Assembly (NCBI RefSeq): GCF_023276405.1
Contig: NZ_JALRMO010000001.1
Coordinates: 8,099,501-8,163,500 of the forward strand
Origin: Paenibacillus hamazuiensis
GTDB lineage: Bacteria > Bacillota > Bacilli > Paenibacillales > NBRC-103111
Reading direction: 5' to 3'
Length of the DNA stretch: 64,000 bases
The position numbers were made by a program, and so were the translations under genes. Positions 26,367 through 36,357 of the stretch are shown here, piece by piece; positions within the stretch are counted from its first letter, which is position 1; every line of letters starts with the position of its first letter. The notes beneath the pieces were generated by a model. The model saw nothing but the letters and a program-made list of their open reading frames with translations. It was not told where the DNA came from and did no database searches.

Positions 26367-29300
26367 ATGCTGTTCAAGGCAAGACGCCGTATGATCAGTC
26401 AATTGTTGGTCCTAGCACTGCTCCTCAGCGCCTTGATGCCGTCCATGGCATTCGGTGCAACCGTGCAGCTCAAGGATCTCGCTGATTCATACGCAAAAAC
26501 GGAAATTCAATCCTTGGTTGAAGCCGGCATCATCTCCGGTTACGAGGACAACACTTTCCAACCCCGCAAAGCGATGACCCGCGCGGAGCTTGCGAAGATT
26601 ATCGTTCTCTCGATGGGATTGAAAGAAAGCGCTGACAAAGCGGCAGCGTTCAAGGACGTGGACGCGAAGAGCTGGTATCGCGGCTATGTGGGTGCCTTGG
26701 TAGACTCGGGAATTACTGAGGGAACCTCGAATACGACGTTCTCCCCCGATGCGAAAGTAACCCGCGAAGAGCTTGTCGTATTTTTCATCCGCGCATTCGG
26801 GTTGGAAGAAACGGCTAAGAAGCTCAAAGCCGACGCGAAACTGACAGACCTGGATGAAGTATCCGATTGGGCGCGTGCGCACGTATCTCTCGCGTTTAAG
26901 ATCGGCTTCGTGAACGGAATCGACAATGCGGACGGCACCTTGAAATTCAGCCCGAAAGACAGCGCAGAGCGTCAAGCGCTTGCTCGATTGGCGTATGAGT
27001 TCAAGACCAACAAGGCGAAGTACGTCGACAAAGCCAAGGAAATCGAGAAAGAAGAGGCGACGACTACTCCGGAAACGACTCCCGGAACAGGCGGCGGCTC
27101 TGGCGGCTCTGGCGGTAACGGAAGCAGCAGCAGCGGTGGGAGCAAGGACAAGTCCAACACTTCCAAAATCAATATGATCAATAACGGCAGCACTGTAGAA
27201 GGCGACGTTATTTTGCCGGCAGGTACTTACGGTCCGGCCACCGGTACGGCGAGAGTCAAAGGTACGTTGACGCTGAACCCGGGTGAGACAGGCACCATTA
27301 CGCTTAACAACATCGAAGCGGACAATATCGTTGTTGCTTCCGGCGCACCGGACTCCATTCACCTGAAGGGTGTAATTGTTAAGGTGAAGTTGACGATCAG
27401 CGCAGGAGGGCAAAATGCAGTCGTTCGTGTCGTAGCTGAAGGCGGATCCTCCATCGCGGCGACGGATGTACTTTCTCAAGCTATCGTAGAAGCCCTGGGA
27501 GGCGGAAACGTATTCGGTACGATTACGCTGAATCCTTCGTCGAGCAACAAAACAGTTACATTCAAGGGGACCATTACAAGCACAATTAATGTTGCAGGCA
27601 CGGTAACCATGAATGTGTACGAAGGCGCTTCGCTTAGCGATGTCCAGTTGACGTCTGATAAAGCGGACGTTTCCATTGAAGGCAGCGGCTCCATCGAGAA
27701 CGTAACGCCGAAAGTAACCGGTGCGAAGCTGAACATTAATGACAAAGCGGCTTCCGTTATCAAGAAGGTTACGTTTGTAGTTGGTGTGAAGGTCAACCTC
27801 GGTGACAATGCTAATGCAATCGGCAAGATCAACATCGTAGTACCTGAAGGTTCCAAGCTGGAAGATCTGCTCACCAATGTGGTCGATTCTGTTGTTGCTG
27901 CGATTAAGGCGGCTACGGTCGGCATTACATACGAAAGCGGCGACAGCGCATCTTCGGTAACGAAAGATCTGAAGCTGGGCAAACTTGATGGGGCGACTGT
28001 AATTTGGTCTTCCGACAATCCGCTTGTTGTCAGCGACAGCGGTAAAGTTACTCGTCAGCCGAAAGATGTGAAAGTGACATTAACCGCTAAAATTTCGATA
28101 CCGCTCACTAACGGGGTTTATAATGTAACAAAAACGTTCACCGTTGTAGTTAAAGGTTATGGCACTTCGGAAACTCCGGTATCTGCAAAACCGGTAGCGG
28201 AAGACGTTTTCTTGGTTAACTACGTTGAAGGCGGCGATGATGTTTACGTTGATAGCGAATTACAAGAAGGAACTATCGTTAAAGTCTACGGACCTGACGG
28301 GAATGAACTTGGCTCTGCGAAAAAACAAGACGATAGCTATACTATCTATGCATGGATTAAGGAAGGCTTCCCTGCCAGCGCTTCGAAGATTTATGTAACC
28401 ATTACGGAGGTTGGCAAGCTGGAAAGCGAAAAACTGGAGTTGGATATTCCTGTACGTCCAGCCGATCTTGATCCTAAGAGCATCGTTCCTGAAAGAAAAC
28501 AAAACGGTGATCTTCAACTTACTTTTAAAGGTTTAGGCAATGCCAACGAAAGATGGGTAGGCGTCTATACGGCCAAAGACGGCAATATTTTTGCCCCATT
28601 GACAGGAGCTAATGGTACAGATCAAATCTATAATGTACCAAATTATAGTCTGAACGGCGCCTTGGACGTATACGTCTCGTACTTCCAAAGGTCCGGTACC
28701 GGCAGCGCTGAAAGCTATCGTGTGAAAGTAGCGGTTCCGTCTGTTCCTTCCGTTACAGTAACAGACCTGGTGTACAGCCAACCGGGAACAGTATCTGGGC
28801 CAAATTATCAGTTGAACCTGAAAGCCGTTCTCAGCAACGGGGATTTGATAGATGTAACCAACAGTGCAACTTGGACAAGCCTTGATACATCGATAGCGAC
28901 GGTTTCCAATACTGGGCTGGTTACTAAGGTCGCTCCCGGCACAGCTGTGATTACCGCAAAATACGGCAAATTAACAGCATCTTATACCATTACATTTGCT
29001 TCGATTACTCCGGATACGGTAAATGCCGGAGACTACAAAGCATATACGCAAGATTCGGTTTCCGGCAGTGTCTACGGGCCGCTTGGAACTAACAATTCCG
29101 GCAATTTTGTTATCAATGCGTCGAATGATGATACTACTTTGATTATCACTTTCGACAACGGAATTGATTTGAAATATTCTCAACCACATGTAACGGTTAA
29201 CAACGGTACGGTAACCTCTTCCGTGTACGCATCTGTATACGACTCTGTTTACAATCTTAAGATCGAAGACGCAATTCCGACCGTTAGCGGATCGGTATAC

Positions 29301-29387
29301 ACGGTTTCTATCAGCGGTTTACAGAGAATGGTAGACGGAGTTCTCAAGAACGTCGACACCGTCACCTTCACCGTTTACAAAGATTAG
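26367..29387 (+). CDS. S-layer homology (SLH) surface protein with Ig-like domains
   Basis: 1006 residues. Signal peptide (MISQLLVLALLLSALMPSMAFGA) and three SLH modules at about 32-75, 92-140 and 153-200 (AKTEIQSLVEAGIISGYEDN, WYRGYVGALVDSGITEGTSN, AHVSLAFKIGFVNG), which bind pyruvylated secondary cell wall polymer. A Thr/Gly/Ser linker follows at 230-265, then a repetitive beta-rich part, an Ig-like segment near 525-590 and a BIG2-type domain near 790-870. It is anchored outside the cell by its N-terminus. Likely a major or accessory envelope protein. AGGAGG nine bases before the ATG and a strong terminator suggest high expression. Confidence 0.92.
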   Translation: MLFKARRRMISQLLVLALLLSALMPSMAFGATVQLKDLADSYAKTEIQSLVEAGIISGYEDNTFQPRKAMTRAELAKIIVLSMGLKESADKAAAFKDVDAKSWYRGYVGALVDSGITEGTSNTTFSPDAKVTREELVVFFIRAFGLEETAKKLKADAKLTDLDEVSDWARAHVSLAFKIGFVNGIDNADGTLKFSPKDSAERQALARLAYEFKTNKAKYVDKAKEIEKEEATTTPETTPGTGGGSGGSGGNGSSSSGGSKDKSNTSKINMINNGSTVEGDVILPAGTYGPATGTARVKGTLTLNPGETGTITLNNIEADNIVVASGAPDSIHLKGVIVKVKLTISAGGQNAVVRVVAEGGSSIAATDVLSQAIVEALGGGNVFGTITLNPSSSNKTVTFKGTITSTINVAGTVTMNVYEGASLSDVQLTSDKADVSIEGSGSIENVTPKVTGAKLNINDKAASVIKKVTFVVGVKVNLGDNANAIGKINIVVPEGSKLEDLLTNVVDSVVAAIKAATVGITYESGDSASSVTKDLKLGKLDGATVIWSSDNPLVVSDSGKVTRQPKDVKVTLTAKISIPLTNGVYNVTKTFTVVVKGYGTSETPVSAKPVAEDVFLVNYVEGGDDVYVDSELQEGTIVKVYGPDGNELGSAKKQDDSYTIYAWIKEGFPASASKIYVTITEVGKLESEKLELDIPVRPADLDPKSIVPERKQNGDLQLTFKGLGNANERWVGVYTAKDGNIFAPLTGANGTDQIYNVPNYSLNGALDVYVSYFQRSGTGSAESYRVKVAVPSVPSVTVTDLVYSQPGTVSGPNYQLNLKAVLSNGDLIDVTNSATWTSLDTSIATVSNTGLVTKVAPGTAVITAKYGKLTASYTITFASITPDTVNAGDYKAYTQDSVSGSVYGPLGTNNSGNFVINASNDDTTLIITFDNGIDLKYSQPHVTVNNGTVTSSVYASVYDSVYNLKIEDAIPTVSGSVYTVSISGLQRMVDGVLKNVDTVTFTVYKD

Positions 29388-29403
29388 CACTAATCTTTCC
29401 TTC

Positions 29404-29440
29404 AAGAGTCAAGCCCTAAAAAGGGTTTGACTCTTTTTTT
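29404..29440 (+). terminator. Intrinsic terminator of the SLH gene
   Basis: 14-bp stem AAGAGTCAAGCCCT/AGGGTTTGACTCTT with one G-T pair and loop AAAA, followed by T6. Confidence 0.95.
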
Positions 29441-29489
29441 ACTTTCGTCGAAAATAGGAGTATCTTGTCGGGCGGAGGTCGCTTACAGA

Positions 29490-30149
29490 ATGAAAGAAAA
29501 CAAACTGGTCTTACTCCTGATCCCGGTGCTGCTGATCGCGGGAATTTGGGTTTATTATTCGACGCGCGTTCCGGATGTGCCGCAGGATGCCGACTCTTGC
29601 TACAGCCAGTCACTGGCGCTTATTCAGGCGAATAAAAACGACGAAGCGAAAAAACAGGTTGAAGGCTGTATCGGAAAATTTCCTCAGGACGGCAGATTCG
29701 ACTTCCAACTGGGCAACATCGCGCGCAAGCAAAATCAGATGGGCCAGGCGCTTGCCTATTACGAGGCGGCACTGAAAAAATCGCCGCAGCTTCCCGAAGT
29801 TTACAACAACATAGCAGCTGTCAAAATGCTGGAAAACAAGCTGGACGAGGCGCTGAGCGTTATCAACGAAGGGCTTAAACAAAACCCGGATTACAAAGAT
29901 TTGAAGTTCAAAAAAGGCCAGATTCTTTACGTCAAGCAAGACTATGCGCAGGTTATTCCGCTGCTCGAGTCGATTGCGAACGACCCCGAATATGTTGAAG
30001 CCTACCGCTTTATGGGACTCGCTCAATTCAAGCAGAACCAGAAGGAAGCGGCGCAAGCAAGCTTGACGGCATATTTACAAAAAGCGCCGCAGTCGTCGCA
30101 AGGGGTTCCCGAAGCGCAGAAGGTGTTAAATCAAATCCAGGGCAAATAG
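29490..30149 (+). CDS. Membrane-anchored TPR-repeat protein
   Basis: 219 residues from ATG 29490 (GGAGG ten bases upstream). One N-terminal membrane helix (LVLLLIPVLLIAGIWVYYS), then at least four tetratricopeptide repeats (e.g. FQLGNIARKQNQMGQALAYY, VYNNIAAVKMLENKLDEALS). The body is probably extracellular or membrane-facing and binds other proteins. It lies 100 bp after the SLH gene and its terminator, so a shared role in envelope assembly is possible but unproven. Confidence 0.85.
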   Translation: MKENKLVLLLIPVLLIAGIWVYYSTRVPDVPQDADSCYSQSLALIQANKNDEAKKQVEGCIGKFPQDGRFDFQLGNIARKQNQMGQALAYYEAALKKSPQLPEVYNNIAAVKMLENKLDEALSVINEGLKQNPDYKDLKFKKGQILYVKQDYAQVIPLLESIANDPEYVEAYRFMGLAQFKQNQKEAAQASLTAYLQKAPQSSQGVPEAQKVLNQIQGK

Positions 30150-30217
30150 GAATAGCGGCCCATCGCTACACGTTTCGAAAGCCGTTTACCTTTTGCGTCC
30201 GTCCAATACAAAAAAAT

Positions 30218-30253
30218 GGACCGCCGGTTATTTTTGGCGGTCCGATTTTTTTT
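30218..30253 (+). terminator. Intrinsic terminator of the TPR gene
   Basis: 8-bp stem GGACCGCC/GGCGGTCC, ten-base loop, then a long T run. Confidence 0.95.
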
Positions 30254-30391
30254 GCAGCATCCCGTACAAGCCTTGGTGCTTTTTACCTAAGCTTTTTAGA
30301 AGAATATACATATTCGACCGACATAAAACGTGATACAATCGACATAACTTGAAGTGTAAGCGTTTTATGAACAGCGAGAGGGGAACCCGCT

Positions 30392-32326
30392 ATGTTGTTG
30401 TTAAGGCGGCTGGCCAAGGGTTGGTACATAGGGAGACGAAGCCGGTGGATGCGCTATATCGCGGCGATGACTACGGTAAGTTTGCTGTTTACGGCGGTTC
30501 ATATTATTACGGTCGAAGGCGGCTCCAACATGCCGAAATTTGTCATTATGAGGCTGGAGGACATCGGTCCGGGCGGACAATACGGTTCGGTCGAGCAGCT
30601 CGGGAAGCTGAGGGCGGTGCTGGAGCTGCTGCAAAAAAACAACGCCGCTTACCATCTCGCCGTCATCCCGCGGTGGATCGATTACCCGGCGGACGGCAGC
30701 CGTTACGACGTATCGCTAGACCAGACGAATAACCCGTACGTGCAGGCGTTCGACCGGCTGCTGCAGCAGTCGGTGCAAAGCGGAGCCGTGCTCGGCATGC
30801 ACGGGTACACGCACCAGGTGGGCAGCGTTCGGCGCGATGACGGGCATCACGAGAGCGGGATCGGCAACGAGTTTAACGAGAACAATATGGAAGAGACGAC
30901 AACGGCGGCCTTTGCTTATCCGCGGCTTCAGGAGGGGCTTCGCATTCTGGAGGCGGCCGGCTTTCAGCCGACGTTTTGGGAAGCGCCGCATTACCGTTCG
31001 ACGGCGGAGCAGGATGCGATGTTCCGCAACTATTTCGGGCTGAACTACCAGGCCGAGGTGCAGGCGCACCGCGGGGCGCCGGCGGCTTTTTACATGAACG
31101 AGCGCAACACCGGATACGGGGTATCGACGCTCGGGGCGGCATACGTGCCGACACCGTTCGACTATATCGCTTATAACAAAGACGAGAAGGTCATCCTCGA
31201 TCGCCTCGGCAAATCGGATAACATCAACTCGTTCTTTTACCATCCGTTTCTCGAATTCAAGCATTTGATACCGGTCACCGACAGCGAAGGCAACCCGGTG
31301 ATCCGCGACGGGCTTCCCGAATATGTTTATCCGGCTCAGGACAAAAGCAATTTGCAGAAGCTGCTGGCAGGTTTAAAGGCTAAAGGGTACCGTTTTTATT
31401 CGATTCATGATTATGTGCCTTTTACACCCGCTCACAGCGTGACGGTAGGCTCGGCCAAAGAGGCGAAGCTCGCGGTGGGCGATGTGACCGGGGACCGGCA
31501 GACGGACATTGTCAGGTGGGATACGGTGACGGGGGATGTGACGGTAACGGCATGCGACTTTAAAAAGCGGCGAAACGCCGAACAGACCGCCCCGCAGCGG
31601 TGGACGAACATCAAATACCAGAGCGGCGCGGCGATGGCTTTGAGCGATACGGTCACGCAAGGCTCGCGCGACTTGTACGTCGCTCAGCCGGACGGAAGGC
31701 TGCTAAGGTACGCAAGCGACGGCAGCGGGTTCGTATTTGCGCAAAGCTGGACGATTCCGCCTCTAAGCTGGGGGAAGCTGACGGTGCAGACGCAGCCGAA
31801 CGGCGATGTTTTGCTGTTCGGTTTGTCGAAGGACAACATGCAGTTGAACGGGCTGCTCAGGTCGGGCAATAAGATCAAGCCGCTGAAGCCGTTCAAGTTC
31901 AAAACGGCGGCAAAAACCGAACCGCTCTCCCGCAGGATTGACGATCGGACCATGAGCGTGTTTGTGCCCCGGGAAGACGACGTAACCGGGCTGGAGCTGA
32001 CGATCGATCAGGCTGCGATGCAGTGGACGGCGAGAAAGGCATTCCTGAGCATCCCGAACGAAGACGGTGACATTCGGTTCGGCGATTTTAACGGCGACGG
32101 CAGAGAGGACATTTTGCGCGCCGATATAACGGAGATGCGCTACACCGTATACCTTCAGGAGAAAAACGGCGAATACCGCATGCTTTCGACGTTCGGGCCT
32201 TGGGGCAAAGCGGGCGAACGGCTCATCGCGGCGGATTTCGACGGCAACGGCAAAACCGATCTGGCTGTCACCGGCAGCGGGGATCCTTATCTGGATATCG
32301 CTCTTTCCTTTGAATCGGGAAGTTGA
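30392..32326 (+). CDS. DUF2334 deacetylase-like protein with FG-GAP-type repeats
   Basis: 644 residues. An N-terminal hydrophobic segment (RYIAAMTTVSLLFTAVHIIT) marks export or anchoring. Residues about 50-330 match DUF2334, a polysaccharide deacetylase-related fold (FVIMRLEDIGPGGQYGSVEQ, AVIPRWIDYP, GMHGYTHQVG with metal-type His residues). The C-terminal half has three integrin-like FG-GAP/VCBS motifs that bind calcium: GDVTGDRQTDIVRWD, GDFNGDGREDILRAD and ADFDGNGKTDLAVTG. Probably an extracellular carbohydrate-modifying enzyme; the substrate is unknown. GAGAGGGG precedes the ATG. Confidence 0.82.
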   Translation: MLLLRRLAKGWYIGRRSRWMRYIAAMTTVSLLFTAVHIITVEGGSNMPKFVIMRLEDIGPGGQYGSVEQLGKLRAVLELLQKNNAAYHLAVIPRWIDYPADGSRYDVSLDQTNNPYVQAFDRLLQQSVQSGAVLGMHGYTHQVGSVRRDDGHHESGIGNEFNENNMEETTTAAFAYPRLQEGLRILEAAGFQPTFWEAPHYRSTAEQDAMFRNYFGLNYQAEVQAHRGAPAAFYMNERNTGYGVSTLGAAYVPTPFDYIAYNKDEKVILDRLGKSDNINSFFYHPFLEFKHLIPVTDSEGNPVIRDGLPEYVYPAQDKSNLQKLLAGLKAKGYRFYSIHDYVPFTPAHSVTVGSAKEAKLAVGDVTGDRQTDIVRWDTVTGDVTVTACDFKKRRNAEQTAPQRWTNIKYQSGAAMALSDTVTQGSRDLYVAQPDGRLLRYASDGSGFVFAQSWTIPPLSWGKLTVQTQPNGDVLLFGLSKDNMQLNGLLRSGNKIKPLKPFKFKTAAKTEPLSRRIDDRTMSVFVPREDDVTGLELTIDQAAMQWTARKAFLSIPNEDGDIRFGDFNGDGREDILRADITEMRYTVYLQEKNGEYRMLSTFGPWGKAGERLIAADFDGNGKTDLAVTGSGDPYLDIALSFESGS

Positions 32327-32520
32327 CAAGTTAAAGGCCTCCCGGCGTTCCGACTGTTCATTTTGAATGGCATTCGGCGCCCGGGAGTTTTTTCTTTGAG
32401 AGACGGAGAGCGGGTTTCCCGGGAAACCGGGGAATTGGTTTTAGGCGTATTTTACCTTGCCGGAATTTTCGAAAAGAGTCAAAATAGGGATATTATGGAC
32501 TTTATCGGAGGAAACGCAGC

Positions 32521-33864
32521 ATGTTTACGAATTGGAAGCTTATTCTCGGACTCGCGATTCCGTCGGTCGTCTCCTTTGCTTCGGCAACGGTGACGGGCAC
32601 GATCAACCTGATCATGGTCGGGCATATGGGGGCGCTGGTTATCGCGATCGTCGGCGTTTCCAACATCATTTGCTATAACGCCTGGGCGCTGTGCTCGGGG
32701 ATCGGCAACTCGATCAATTATTTGGTCGCGCAAAATTACGGGGCAGGGGATATGAAAAAAGGGATCCAGCGCACTTATATCGCACTTTATTTATGCCTTG
32801 CGGTCGTGCTGCTCATTTTGCTGGCCGGCTATGCCGCGCCCGGCGCGATATTGCGGCTGATGGGCGGCTCGGAGGAATTGGTCGCCGCAGGCACGGACTA
32901 CTTGTGCCTGCGGCTGTATGCGGTTGCCGCGACGACCGCCGGCTTTGTGTTCCACGGCTTTTTTCGCGGCATCGGCGATACGCGCACGCCGATGGTGCTG
33001 TCGCTGGCGGGGAACGCGGCGATGATCGGGTTTACTTACGTGCTGACCTACGGTCGTTTCGGCTTTCCCGAACTGGGCCTGTGGGGTGCGGGGCTCGCCG
33101 TGCTGCTTGGAGAGCTGGTCAACGTAATCGGCTGCATGTATGTGTATTTCGTGCGGCTTCATCGGCGGTTCGGCACGAGGGCTCGCGTGGCTAGCGACCG
33201 GGCGGAAGCGAAACTGATTGCCGCGGAAAGCGGCAAGCTCGGCATGCAGGAAGTGGCGATGAGCCTTTCGATGTTTGTGTTTACGATGTTTGTCACCCGC
33301 TTAGGCACCCATGCGCTTGCGGCCAATGAGGTGGCGCTCAACGTGATGAGCTTCGGCTTTATGCCGGCGTTCGCTTTCGGCGCGACGGCGACGATTCTCG
33401 TCGGGCAGGAAATCGGCAAAGGCCAGCCTCTCGAAGCGCGGCGCATGGGTACGGATGTGGCGGTGCTGGGCAGCTTGTTTTTGTTCGTGCTCGGGCTCGC
33501 CGAATTCGTCTTCGCCGGGCCGGTGGCGCGCATCTATACGGACGATCCGGCGGTTTACGAGCTGACGGCGCAGCTGATCCGCATTTCCGCGTTTATGCAA
33601 ATATTCGACGGGCTGCTCAATTTTTACGCTGGCGGGCTCAGGGGGATCGGAGATACGACGTTTTTGCTGCGCACCTCGTTTCTGCTCAGCTGGCTCGTGT
33701 TTATTCCGCTGACGTATGCGCTCACTTTTATGCTGGACCTTCACAGCGTCGGTTCGTGGATAGCCTTGTATGCGTTTCTCGCGTTGTTTGCGGTTTCGGT
33801 GATGCTGCGTTTTTACCGCACCGATTGGTCCGCGGTGGTTATTAAGGAGGCCGGTCATGGCTGA
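32521..33864 (+). CDS. MATE-family efflux transporter
   Basis: 447 residues with twelve predicted membrane helices in two halves. Typical MATE features: PSVVSFASATVTGTINLIMV in helix 1-2, GRIG-like FHGFFRGIGDTRTPM in the first half, and the matching FYAGGLRGIGDTTF in the second. Such proteins exchange sodium or protons for organic cations, drugs or metabolites. GGAGG lies eight bases before the ATG. It stands alone, converging on the aguA operon. Substrate unknown. Confidence 0.9.
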   Translation: MFTNWKLILGLAIPSVVSFASATVTGTINLIMVGHMGALVIAIVGVSNIICYNAWALCSGIGNSINYLVAQNYGAGDMKKGIQRTYIALYLCLAVVLLILLAGYAAPGAILRLMGGSEELVAAGTDYLCLRLYAVAATTAGFVFHGFFRGIGDTRTPMVLSLAGNAAMIGFTYVLTYGRFGFPELGLWGAGLAVLLGELVNVIGCMYVYFVRLHRRFGTRARVASDRAEAKLIAAESGKLGMQEVAMSLSMFVFTMFVTRLGTHALAANEVALNVMSFGFMPAFAFGATATILVGQEIGKGQPLEARRMGTDVAVLGSLFLFVLGLAEFVFAGPVARIYTDDPAVYELTAQLIRISAFMQIFDGLLNFYAGGLRGIGDTTFLLRTSFLLSWLVFIPLTYALTFMLDLHSVGSWIALYAFLALFAVSVMLRFYRTDWSAVVIKEAGHG

Positions 33865-33992
33865 GCTTACGGGTGCCGAAAGGCGCTGCGTATTTCCGGG
33901 CGATCATGCCGATGCGTTTGGGGAAAAGGAAGAGGGGCGACGTTCGTATCGCCCCTCTTTCGTATACGCGACGCTCGGTTCAGGACATCGCT

Positions 33993-36041
33993 TCAATAAA
34001 TCGTACGTGCCTGCTCGTCGGGAATGCCCGATTTACGATAAAAGTACGTGTTGATGACATCCCGCCATTCAATCGCGTGCTCCGCTTGCTCCTTCAGACG
34101 TTCGAGCACCAGGCGATGACGTTCATCGTCCACTTTACCCCGGAGCGATTCCCAGATTTTAACCAGCTCCGCCGCCTGCTCCGCGCCGTCAAAATGCGAG
34201 TCGTAAATGTGCTGGATCACCGTTTTGCCGGATTTCAGCCGATGCGTATACGGGACGTGATGGAAAAACAGCAGCAGCTCGTCCGGACATTCCTCCAGCG
34301 ACTCGTAACGCTCCGCATGCGGGGAACGGTACTGAGCCGTATAACCTGTTCCCGACCGTACGGTTCGGTCCACGCCGATGCCTCGGCAGTCGGCGAAATG
34401 ATACGTGCCCCACTTCGAATATTCGTACCCGTCGACGTTCGGGCCGTAATGATGCCCCGGGTTCACCATCCAGCCGACGCCGAGCGGCGCCGTGTAGTTT
34501 TCGTAAATTTTCCAGGAGGCCAGCAGCATGCTGCAAACGGTTCCGACCACCGTCGGGTCCGGTCCGAACGTCATCGCCGCCCATTCGCGGGCAATGTCCT
34601 TCGCGGCAAGCGCCGGGTTCCACGCCAAACGGCCGAAGCCGTAAAGGTTGGCTTGAGCCAAAATATGGCCGGTCCAGCTCGCTTCGTCGCCGATATTGGA
34701 CACCGCCGCAAAGCCGCCATGCGGCCTTGCGAACGCTTCGCCGCTCGCGACGTCGGCTACCGTAGTGCCGGGGCCTTGGGCGTACGTGTCGAAGTCGGCC
34801 ACCTCCTTCCATTGGGGCACGAGGTAGCATAAATGCTTCTGCTGCCCGGTATATTCCTGGGTAATCTGAAGCTCCAGCATCTGGTTTGTTTTTGTCATGC
34901 CGCCGAATAACGGGGAGACGGGTTCGCGCACCTGAAAATCCATCGGTCCGTTTTTAATTTGCAAAATAACGTTGTCCAGAAATCGGCCGTCCAGCGGAGT
35001 AAAATGATCGTAAGCCGCCCGGGCCCGGTCGGTGGAGCGGTCGCGCCAATCCTGCAGGCAGTTGTACACGAAGCAGCGCCAGATGACGAGCCCGCCGTAA
35101 GGCTGCAAAGCCTCCGCGAGCATGTTGGCGCCGTCGGCGTGATCCCGCCCGTACGTGAACGGGCCGGGCCGGAACTCGGAGTCCGCCTTGACCAGAAAGC
35201 CGCCGAAATCCGGGATATGCCGGTAAATATCGGCGGCCCTATCCGCCCACCAGCAGCGAACTTCTCCGTCCAGCGGATCGGCTGTCGCCAGGCCGCCGAT
35301 TTCGATGGGGCCGGCGAAATTGATGCTGAGAAACGTCCGGATGCCGTATTCGCGGAAAACCCCCGCCACGCGGGCCACCTCCGGCAGCCATTCGCTCGTG
35401 ATCAGCTTCGTTTCGGTGCGGTGCACGTTCACGTTATTGATCGCGATGGCGTTGATGCCTGTGGACGCAAGCAGCCTGGCGTAATCGCGGATGCGGTCAA
35501 GGTCACCTATGAAATCATGATTTTCGTAAAATATCGACCGGCCGGCATATCCGCGTTCGATGCTGCCGTCCATGTTGTCCCACTGGTTGATCATGCGCAA
35601 ACGGTTTTTCGGGTTTTCGGCGATATCGAGGGTACCCAGCGGCTCTCCCGTTTGCAGCAGCCGTAAAAAATGAAATGCCGCATACAGCGCGCCTTTATCC
35701 GTTTTGCCGGCGAGCAGAATGAAGCTTTGCCCATCCCGGCGGACGGTGCGAATCAGATAGCCGTCTTCCGTTAATCCGGCGGAAGCGACTGTGAGCTCCG
35801 GGGATTGCCCGAGCACCCCAAGCAGCAGAAACTGCGCGGACGCCTCGGAGGTCGGTGTCTGGCCGGTTATCGCGGCGATTCCCGAGAGCAGCTCCTTCTG
35901 TGCGGACTTGAGTATCTCCGACGACCCGATCGTCTGCAGGCCGCCGCACCAGGAACGGTATTCGCGCAGTAAATGCTCATCGCGGCATGCTTCGCAGCGC
36001 AGCCAACAGGTGTAGCCGCTTTCTTGTCTCAATAGTTTCAT
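33993..36041 (-). CDS. aguA: Alpha-glucuronidase, GH67
   Basis: 682 residues from ATG 36041, seven bases after AGGAGG, the usual GH67 length. It releases 4-O-methylglucuronic acid from the end of aldouronates. Family stretches include [33 protein letters not shown] and [20 protein letters not shown] with Glu289 in the position of the known catalytic acid, and [18 protein letters not shown]. No signal peptide: it acts in the cytosol on imported oligosaccharides. It is the last gene of the leftward xylan cluster, 316 bp after the binding-protein gene. Confidence 0.95.
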   Translation of the reverse strand: MKLLRQESGYTCWLRCEACRDEHLLREYRSWCGGLQTIGSSEILKSAQKELLSGIAAITGQTPTSEASAQFLLLGVLGQSPELTVASAGLTEDGYLIRTVRRDGQSFILLAGKTDKGALYAAFHFLRLLQTGEPLGTLDIAENPKNRLRMINQWDNMDGSIERGYAGRSIFYENHDFIGDLDRIRDYARLLASTGINAIAINNVNVHRTETKLITSEWLPEVARVAGVFREYGIRTFLSINFAGPIEIGGLATADPLDGEVRCWWADRAADIYRHIPDFGGFLVKADSEFRPGPFTYGRDHADGANMLAEALQPYGGLVIWRCFVYNCLQDWRDRSTDRARAAYDHFTPLDGRFLDNVILQIKNGPMDFQVREPVSPLFGGMTKTNQMLELQITQEYTGQQKHLCYLVPQWKEVADFDTYAQGPGTTVADVASGEAFARPHGGFAAVSNIGDEASWTGHILAQANLYGFGRLAWNPALAAKDIAREWAAMTFGPDPTVVGTVCSMLLASWKIYENYTAPLGVGWMVNPGHHYGPNVDGYEYSKWGTYHFADCRGIGVDRTVRSGTGYTAQYRSPHAERYESLEECPDELLLFFHHVPYTHRLKSGKTVIQHIYDSHFDGAEQAAELVKIWESLRGKVDDERHRLVLERLKEQAEHAIEWRDVINTYFYRKSGIPDEQARTIY

Positions 36042-36357
36042 GTGAGCCCTCCTGCAATGGATATATACCTTCTTCAAACAAGTTCTGTCTTAACCCGATG
36101 GTCCGGCCTTTGTTTTTCGGCTCGCGATTAATGGACTGAGGTGCGGTTATTTGCCCGTTTTTCTTGGTAAACAGTAAAAATTACGTATATGTGAGTCAAT
36201 GGAAAGAGCCGCCTGTAGGTCGCAAGAGCGATTTATCGGGCAAACGTCAGGTGCCGTAACCTTGATCCATTCCCCGTCAGCAGCCCTAAACCGTACTCCT
36301 GCCGACATGACGGGACATATCGGCAGAAGCGGCAAACGTTTCTTCGGCGTCAGCCTG
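36042..36357 (-). promoter_or_regulatory. Gap between binding-protein gene and aguA with hairpin and possible promoter
   Basis: Downstream of the binding-protein stop a stem CTGCCGA/TCGGCAG (about 36300-36327) without a T run could protect the 3' end or attenuate transcription, as is common after binding-protein genes. On the minus strand TTGACT, 17 bp, TACTGT (36200-36172) is a weak promoter candidate for aguA. No gene seen. Confidence 0.4.
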